A stretch of 20,211 nucleotides of DNA, taken from positions 1-20,211 of the IMG/VR virus record IMGVR_UViG_3300040976_000054, one strand, 5' to 3'. The translations under genes were made by a program, and so were the position numbers. The notes under the pieces are model-generated. The model made no database searches. It had not been told where the DNA came from and worked only from the letters and a program-made list of their open reading frames with translations. This stretch comes from a virus. This document shows, in pieces, positions 15,656-20,211 of the stretch; the stretch's first letter is position 1, and every line of letters begins with the position of its first letter.

Positions 15656-16902
15656 TACATATCTCCTGTATCAATATGAATTGTTTTACCGATAGGTGCA
15701 GTAAACCTATTATTGTTCACTACACACCAGATAACTGGACAAGTAACTTGCGACCATCGACTAACATCACAACTTAAGTAACCATCAGTCAGCATAATAA
15801 TTATTTCTGGCTTCAAGTTTTTCTCGCCAAGATAATCAGGTACACAATCAGGGTCAGTTCCCCCACCACCTATCGGTTTTGTAAAGTCGGCATAGGTAGA
15901 CAACTCATCGTCTTTATACACCTCGTGATTCTCGACAACGGTATCCCAATATAGAAGGTGTGTTTCTCTAGGGTTCACTTCCTGTCCGATTAACTGAATC
16001 TCTCCACGAAACTGTCCACTTTCTCTAGGTCCAATAGAACCAGAGGTGTCTTCAGCAGTAAGTAATGCCCCCACTCGTTCAGAAAAAATAGATGGCATCA
16101 TGACATCTATGGCTAGATATTTCTTGTTGGGTTTTCGCCACGTAGAATCATCTTGCCCAGACATCACTTCTTTTACTTCATCTCGCAAAGCATCTCGCCA
16201 ATTTACTTTTGGTGTCAACGCTTCTTCGATACCCACAGACATTTTGCCTGCACGTTTGCCGACTAACTGAGAACCCTCACGCAATGCTTGTTCTATCTCC
16301 TCTTGAAGAACTTCTTTCTCTTCATCAGATAATTCTTGAGCGCCGTCCCAGTCATGGTCGTCATGAGATTGTGGGATATCGTTACTGCTTTCTCCACCTT
16401 CTCCTCTAGTTGGAGTTCCACCCGTAGGTTGTTCTGGTATCTCCTTCTTGAGAATATTAAATACTCGTGTAGTATCCACATTGCGAAACCTCTCATCAAT
16501 CAACCCAATGACGTTGCCATCTTCATCTTGTGGCATACATGGGGAATGATTGCCCTTGACATGTTTACCATAATCCTTAATCTCAAGGTTGATAACATAG
16601 TCCGTAGCAAGATTGACAAGATCAGGTCTTTCTTTTCGCAGATGTTTGTACACCGACAGATGCCTGTATGCTTTGTGCATTGCTTCATGTAACACAATAA
16701 ACATTACCTCAGCATCAGAAAGAGATTCAATAAATGCTCTACCATAAATAACATCTCGACCGTTGGTACATGCTGTCGGTACTTTGTCGGAGATTTTTAC
16801 ATCCCCAATCATAATGACACCAGAATACAAACACAGACTTGGGTCTTGCATAATCCTCATGTGTGCTCTTTCAATCTTTTGTTCAGCCGTTAATTTAGCC
16901 AT
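15655..16902 (-). CDS. Predicted metallopeptidase with VWA-like domain (DUF2201-like)
   Basis: 415 residues. The N-terminal domain has LHEAMHKAYRHL (71-82): an HExxH zinc site, H72-E73-H76, followed by ATDYVIN (99-105), the second conserved block of this family. A Gly/Glu/Asp-rich linker spans about 155-210. The C-terminal domain has the metal-site pattern of von Willebrand A domains: DTSGS (285-289), GGGGTD (345-350) and LTDG (371-374). Such proteins are usually encoded beside MoxR ATPases, as here, with a 51-residue gene between. Work by the pair is thought to be chaperone-like or peptide-cleaving, but targets in phages are unknown. Ribosome-binding site GAGGAG fits the start at 16902. Confidence 0.88.
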   Translation of the reverse strand: MAKLTAEQKIERAHMRIMQDPSLCLYSGVIMIGDVKISDKVPTACTNGRDVIYGRAFIESLSDAEVMFIVLHEAMHKAYRHLSVYKHLRKERPDLVNLATDYVINLEIKDYGKHVKGNHSPCMPQDEDGNVIGLIDERFRNVDTTRVFNILKKEIPEQPTGGTPTRGEGGESSNDIPQSHDDHDWDGAQELSDEEKEVLQEEIEQALREGSQLVGKRAGKMSVGIEEALTPKVNWRDALRDEVKEVMSGQDDSTWRKPNKKYLAIDVMMPSIFSERVGALLTAEDTSGSIGPRESGQFRGEIQLIGQEVNPRETHLLYWDTVVENHEVYKDDELSTYADFTKPIGGGGTDPDCVPDYLGEKNLKPEIIIMLTDGYLSCDVSRWSQVTCPVIWCVVNNNRFTAPIGKTIHIDTGDM

Positions 16903-17050
16903 ATCTTTTTCTCCTCAACTTGTGAAAGAAATCATTTGAAATTTGTTTTGTTTGAAACGTTTTCTTTGTAGGTGTTGCCACCTTACGTCTTTCAATAACC
17001 GTTCCATTCCGTACATGACGGATCTTCATTGTTTTAACGCAACCTCTCAT
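16895..17050 (-). CDS. Very small basic protein
   Basis: 51 residues, about a third Lys and Arg, ending HKLRRKRYG. ATG at 17050 is chosen because AAGGGGGGTGGT lies just before it; an ORF start at 17095 would run back into the MoxR gene. It lies between the MoxR ATPase (10 bases after its stop) and the VWA-like peptidase (overlap 8 bases). It may bind nucleic acid or serve as a small partner of the module; neither is shown. Confidence 0.55.
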   Translation of the reverse strand: MRGCVKTMKIRHVRNGTVIERRKVATPTKKTFQTKQISNDFFHKLRRKRYG

Positions 17051-17060
17051 ACCACCCCCC

Positions 17061-18143
17061 TTAAAATAAGTATTGGTTATCTTTTGCCCACTCAATAAAT
17101 GGCATTGATGAAAACATTACTTCCTTTGCTTTCTTATGATCTTTAGCAGAAAGACAGAACAACGCTTGTACTTCTTTCGGTAATCTCTTGAGATACTTAA
17201 ACCAATTACCTATGTTTGATCTATCTACCTTACCTAATGAAGAATAAGTTAAGATACAACGTGCCGCAGGGGAATCAGGTATTGAAGCACTATCAGGATT
17301 CGCAATGATGTCCTTCCACAATGGCAACGAATCAGCAACTCTAATGAATGATAAGAACTTGGCTGTTGCGGCTCTACCAATTGTGCCGTCCAACGCAGTA
17401 CGTAAAACCTGCTCAGAAAACTTATCCCTTTGCCAGAATATATTAGATGCTTTGTGGGCAGATCGTGGAGAGAAAAATGCTTTCTGTGGTTTCTTAGGAT
17501 TAAACACAATCTCTAGTAACTCAGCATCTTCGGTAGTAAGATAAGAGGACTCAATAACCTCTGGATTCTCTTTAACAAATGCAAGCATCAATGGGTGTAT
17601 CTTATCAATTCCCCATGCACACCATTCTTCAGCAAGAGGGTTTCTAATAAGCACCTCAGTAATTCTATTCCTAGTATGTGCCGCCATTGCATCTCCCACA
17701 CCCATACTTGAATTGTTACCTGCCATAACTACCACACTATCTTTGTGCAACTTATATGGACCAAACCGTCTTTCGTTAATTAAAGGGTGAAGCATATTCT
17801 GTACGGCACGTGGTCCTTTCGTGAACTCGTCTAAAAATATAAAGATTGGTTCTCCTGTATGCAATTTCCAAGATTCGTTTGGATAAAACGTAGTGGTCTC
17901 GGTCTCATGATTCGGCATGGGGATACCACCCTCGCCTAACTCTAAATTTGGGCAGTCTAGGTAAATATAATGTGTGAACCCGAATACCTCTTTACCTTTT
18001 TCGTAAATAGAATCTGATATCGAGGTCTTACCAATGCCTGCTGGTCCAACCATGTAAAGAGTAGTTTGGTTGCCGACGGCTAATGCCAAAGTCTCAAAGT
18101 CGTTCAAAGAGATTGGTGCTGTTGTGTTTACTATTGTTGACAT
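17061..18143 (-). CDS. MoxR-type AAA+ ATPase
   Basis: 360 residues from ATG at 18143, preceded by AAAGGAAACATT; the open frame goes on to 18248 but that part overlaps the previous gene and the palindromic element. Walker A GPAGIGKT (33-40), Walker B FIFLDEF (101-107), sensor 1 region MAGNNSS (140-146) and the ARNR-like HTRNR (156-160) place it in the MoxR/dynein-related group. These ATPases act as rings with a VWA-domain partner, which is the second gene downstream. A CobS-like annotation is possible because CobS is in the same group, but the VWA partner is not CobT-like. Confidence 0.9.
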   Translation of the reverse strand: MSTIVNTTAPISLNDFETLALAVGNQTTLYMVGPAGIGKTSISDSIYEKGKEVFGFTHYIYLDCPNLELGEGGIPMPNHETETTTFYPNESWKLHTGEPIFIFLDEFTKGPRAVQNMLHPLINERRFGPYKLHKDSVVVMAGNNSSMGVGDAMAAHTRNRITEVLIRNPLAEEWCAWGIDKIHPLMLAFVKENPEVIESSYLTTEDAELLEIVFNPKKPQKAFFSPRSAHKASNIFWQRDKFSEQVLRTALDGTIGRAATAKFLSFIRVADSLPLWKDIIANPDSASIPDSPAARCILTYSSLGKVDRSNIGNWFKYLKRLPKEVQALFCLSAKDHKKAKEVMFSSMPFIEWAKDNQYLF

Positions 18144-18172
18144 AATGTTTCCTTTATTTTTAGTTATGTTAT

Positions 18173-18202
18173 GGAAAAGTGACGGTGCTCTGTCATTTTT
18201 CC
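18173..18202. repeat. 30-bp palindromic element, copy 2
   Basis: The most symmetrical copy: two 11-base arms that pair throughout with one G-T wobble, enclosing an 8-base centre. It begins at the stop codon of the previous gene and ends 29 bases before the start of the MoxR gene, in a gap of under 60 bases. No clear promoter lies in that gap. It may be an operator, an RNA processing hairpin or an attenuator. Confidence 0.75.
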
Positions 18203-19194
18203 TATTTACTACCCCACTTACTGTAACCAAGCTGTGCATCTTTATCATGCACGAGCAATCCTATTTCAATTGGGGTGTAATTAAATACTTCTTTGAAATA
18301 GAATATCTTTAGCATCAAGTCAAACTGCTCCTTTACTTGTTTGTACCCAATGCGTGTAAACTTCCTACTAGATTTACGTAATTGATGCGTGCTCCAATGA
18401 CGACCCAAATACTCCATGTAATATCCCGAAGTACATCTCACTAACACCTCTTTCATAACCTCTGGGTCATCAACAGGATTTCGTAAAAAGATTTCAAATT
18501 CTTCAACGTTCACAGGAGTCTCAAACTCACAATCTCTTCGCCAATCTTTGTCATAACCCAAACCAAACTCAGGGTCAACAGAAAGAACTGCTTTCATGTA
18601 CTCGTAAAATGGGTTGAACTTCTTTCGTATCTCACGCATACACTTCTTGTCCATCACGTGTTTATACTCTTGGATAGGAGATTCGGGAATCCACTTATCG
18701 TCCTTTTTTATAATCCTGTAGGTTTCCCTCAAGTTAGATTTGACGTATCTTTGTTTGAGGGGGTCAAAATTACAAAAGGATTCATGTTGTCGCTTATTCC
18801 CTGCAAGTCTAGGTAGAAACCAACGATCACCAGATGATGCCATCTGATACTCTCCCCAGTAAAGTTTTCCATGATGTGTAAAAAAATGTACACCATGTAT
18901 AGTCTTGCCTAGAAACTCAGCGAATCTCCAATCATAATAGCTATTACCACTTAGTATTTCGATAGAGTTATCTTCATACCAACGGAATACAGGCAAACTA
19001 GATTCACAAAACATCTCGATACAACCAGAACCTGTAGTACGACACCAATATTGACCTGTATATCTTCTTTCGCCTAATGGTATCTTTCCTTTATTGACAC
19101 TACCCATGTTTGGTTTTGTAGTGCTCACGTAGTGTGCAAGGTCTTCATAAGAATGGTATGAAGATAATCCGTTCATGCTGTTTCCGTCACTCAT
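18202..19194 (-). CDS. Protein of unknown function
   Basis: 330 residues from ATG at 19194, which has GGGGGT 7 bases upstream; a start at 19209 would add 5 residues and overlap the previous gene. Rich in Tyr, Trp, Phe, His and Arg, with strand-like blocks such as YTGQYWCRTTGSGCIEMFCE and GKTIHGVHFFTHHGKLYWGEY (about 90-118). No signal peptide, membrane segment or catalytic motif I know. The gene lies between the first small genes and the MoxR ATPase. Its stop TAG overlaps the palindromic element. Confidence 0.7.
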   Translation of the reverse strand: MSDGNSMNGLSSYHSYEDLAHYVSTTKPNMGSVNKGKIPLGERRYTGQYWCRTTGSGCIEMFCESSLPVFRWYEDNSIEILSGNSYYDWRFAEFLGKTIHGVHFFTHHGKLYWGEYQMASSGDRWFLPRLAGNKRQHESFCNFDPLKQRYVKSNLRETYRIIKKDDKWIPESPIQEYKHVMDKKCMREIRKKFNPFYEYMKAVLSVDPEFGLGYDKDWRRDCEFETPVNVEEFEIFLRNPVDDPEVMKEVLVRCTSGYYMEYLGRHWSTHQLRKSSRKFTRIGYKQVKEQFDLMLKIFYFKEVFNYTPIEIGLLVHDKDAQLGYSKWGSK

Positions 19195-19196
19195 TT

Positions 19197-19589
19197 TTAA
19201 TACCCCCATTTCTTTGCGTTAAAGTTACTAGGTAAATACTTACGCTCACACCAATCACAAAACTCATTAATAAATTCTTCAGAAGAAGACTCTGCATCAG
19301 TTAATTCTCTGCCCAATCTCTTTTCCCATTCATCTATCAATGCGAACCCTATCTTGGTTTCTAACTCAGCTTCTTGCTCTTCCTCCTCTTCCATACGTTG
19401 CTTGTCAGCATCTGTTAGCTTGGCTTGTTGTAATAACTCGTCTACACCATCAACTAACTTGACCTTGCCGTTTCCTATATCGGCTTGTAAGGTATCCCAT
19501 GTTTGCGTTTCTTTTAGCATGAGTTCATCTGTCATTTCTCTTGCTTCATCTTGTTCAGCCGTAGTGGTTACTCTTTTCCAGTTACTCAT
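19197..19589 (-). CDS. Acidic protein of unknown function
   Basis: 130 residues from ATG at 19589, which overlaps the stop of the zinc-finger gene (ATGA) and has GGGAGGG upstream. The frame is open to 19730 but that is inside the zinc-finger gene. Residues 55-90 are very acidic (EEEEEQEAELE) and probably helical; the end is mixed with Cys and Trp (FCDWCERKYLP). No family recognised. CDWC is a Cys pair but has no partner pair. Confidence 0.65.
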   Translation of the reverse strand: MSNWKRVTTTAEQDEAREMTDELMLKETQTWDTLQADIGNGKVKLVDGVDELLQQAKLTDADKQRMEEEEEQEAELETKIGFALIDEWEKRLGRELTDAESSSEEFINEFCDWCERKYLPSNFNAKKWGY

Positions 19590-19882
19590 TTTACTAACCC
19601 TCCCTTGTTGTTGATTCCTTTGATAATCTCTCGCCCCTGTGCTGTCGGTGTGACATATACAAAGTTGCTCTTGTGCATTGGTACAACACAATGCCTTACA
19701 GGGTTTAGTTTCTCGTAGTCCTCTTGGCACTCGATACAGCGAGAGGTGTTGATTCCATTCTTGTTTAGATCAACTCGACGTGGATCAATAGTTTCTCCAC
19801 AGTCGGTGCAAGGTTTAGGTTCTGATGTTGCTGTGGAATAATGACGGTGCTTCGTCACTTTTCCAGTAGGTGTTGATTTCAT
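19586..19882 (-). CDS. DksA/TraR-like zinc-finger protein
   Basis: 98 residues from ATG at 19882 (AAAGGAAACAATC upstream). An in-frame ATG at 19939 lies where transcription should begin from the promoter at 19945-19975 and so is unlikely. CTDCGETIDPRR (24-35) and RCIECQE (48-54) are the two Cys-x2-Cys knuckles of the DksA/TraR family finger. Phage members can bind the RNA polymerase secondary channel and alter promoter choice. This one is short and lacks the long coiled coil seen in DksA, so the role is less sure. As the first gene after the right-hand promoter it is well placed for an early regulator. Confidence 0.7.
   Translation of the reverse strand: MKSTPTGKVTKHRHYSTATSEPKPCTDCGETIDPRRVDLNKNGINTSRCIECQEDYEKLNPVRHCVVPMHKSNFVYVTPTAQGREIIKGINNKGGLVK
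19835..19864. repeat. 30-bp palindromic element, copy 3 (inside a gene)
   Basis: Shares the TGAC-N-GTGCT-NN-GTCA core and both flanks with the copies at 12604 and 18173 (24 or 25 of 30 positions). Here it codes in frame for residues GKVTKHRHYS of the zinc-finger protein, about 80 bases downstream of the promoter at 19945-19975. Being kept inside a gene suggests selection on the DNA or RNA itself. Confidence 0.7.
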
Positions 19883-19944
19883 GATTGTTTCCTTTATGTT
19901 GTTGTCATTGTTGTTATAAAACAGGCGTAATTCGCCCATTCTCT

Positions 19945-19990
19945 ATAGTATGACATATTCTCAAGCATATTGCAAGGGTTTTTTAAAAAA
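19945..19990 (-). promoter_or_regulatory. Sigma70-like promoter of the right-hand operon, with A+T-rich upstream element
   Basis: On the minus strand TTGCAA (19970-19975) is followed by CATACT (17-base gap) or TACTAT (19945-19950, 19-base gap). Directly upstream lies a perfect T6A6 palindrome (19979-19990), like an UP element for RNA polymerase. All genes to the left down to 12711 could be read from here. Which -10 hexamer is used is not settled. Confidence 0.55.
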
Positions 19991-20041
19991 TCGTTCTTTT
20001 ATTTTCTAGACAGAGTTCCAGATAAATGGTGGTGGTTTTTG

Positions 20042-20153
20042 TAATGTTATCGTCTAAGTCATTGATTTTGCAGTAATGTTATCGAAACGTTGTAATGTTA
20101 TTTATAATGTTATCGTCTAAGTCATTGATTTTGCAGTAATGTTATAATGTTAT
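20042..20153. repeat. Iteron-like array of six TAATGTTAT 9-mers in a 41-bp direct repeat
   Basis: TAATGTTAT starts at 20042, 20074, 20093, 20105, 20137 and 20145, all in one orientation. A perfect 41-bp repeat covers 20042-20082 and 20105-20145 (period 63 bp), with one 9-mer at each end. An A+T-rich stretch follows at 20152-20173. The non-coding stretch of over 300 bases from 19883 to 20211 holds this array, the promoter, and a small hairpin at 20187-20202, and no gene. It could be a replication origin or a multi-site operator. Confidence 0.8.
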
Positions 20154-20186
20154 TAAAATATATAAATATATGAGTAGAGAGTAAAT

Positions 20187-20202
20187 AGGGTGCAGAGACC
20201 CT
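20187..20202 (+). terminator. Short hairpin, possible weak terminator
   Basis: AGGGT and ACCCT enclose a 6-base loop and are followed by a T-rich end (TTCTTTCCT) on the plus strand. The stem is only 5 bp, so a terminator for transcripts entering from the left, or a chance hairpin, are both possible. No plus-strand gene that would need it is seen. Confidence 0.25.
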
Positions 20203-20211
20203 TTCTTTCCT

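Noticed and set aside
17061-18143. Cobalamin biosynthesis ATPase CobS, to support the B12-dependent reductase
   Set aside because: It is in the same AAA+ group, but the VWA partner has an HExxH domain unlike CobT and no CobN is seen, so MoxR is the safer call.
17061-18248. Longer MoxR protein starting at 18248
   Set aside because: The extra 35 residues overlap the previous gene and palindrome, while the ATG at 18143 has a good ribosome-binding site and fits the domain boundary.
20042-20153. CRISPR array
   Set aside because: Only two 41-bp units with nested 9-mers; no regular spacers of different sequence and no cas genes.

Overview
This window looks like part of a tailed-phage genome (dsDNA, low G+C), most likely from an aquatic or marine virus metagenome. 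Twenty-nine genes are called, all on the minus strand, packed head to tail with short overlaps and almost no spare DNA. The set is typical of marine podo-/siphovirus replication regions: family A DNA polymerase with proofreading, SNF2-like helicase, AEP primase, monomeric B12-dependent ribonucleotide reductase, VRR-NUC and Cas4-like nucleases, and a DUF3310 protein. No structural, packaging, lysis or integrase genes and no tRNAs were seen, so this is the early/replication arm only. The first 17 bases exactly match the fixed part of a primer used for random-primed amplification of viral nucleic acid, so the left end is a library artefact, not biology.

Layout in the direction of transcription (right to left). 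The right end (about 19883-20211) holds no gene: it has an array of six TAATGTTAT 9-mers inside a perfect 41-bp direct repeat, an A+T-rich stretch, and a sigma70-like promoter firing left. The first transcription unit (19882 to 12711) starts with a DksA/TraR-like zinc-finger protein and two unknown proteins. It continues with a module of a MoxR-type AAA+ ATPase, a 51-residue basic protein, a predicted metallopeptidase with a C-terminal VWA-like domain, four small acidic proteins, a DUF3150-like protein, a two-helix membrane protein and an unknown protein. It ends at a clear intrinsic terminator (12640-12669).

The second unit starts from a promoter at 12553-12581. It carries a small unknown protein, a VRR-NUC nuclease, DNA polymerase (with a TATAAT box and a tandem 9-bp repeat just upstream), a Cas4-like nuclease, a possible winged-helix protein, the DUF3310 protein, a membrane-anchored small protein, a glycosyltransferase, the ribonucleotide reductase, a zinc-ribbon-like protein, a small HNH-like protein and the SNF2-like helicase. 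A third promoter (3531-3559) precedes a phage protein of unknown role, a cysteine-rich protein, a possible ssDNA-binding protein and the primase, which runs off the left end.

The replication genes would work together to prime, unwind and copy phage DNA while the reductase and DUF3310 protein supply deoxynucleotides. The MoxR/metallopeptidase-VWA/DUF3150 module is the least explained part. A 30-bp palindromic element occurs three times: beside the second promoter, ahead of the MoxR gene, and inside the first gene. Ribosome-binding sites fall into two kinds, a run of five or six G in mid-operon genes and AAAGGAAACA at genes that follow non-coding gaps.
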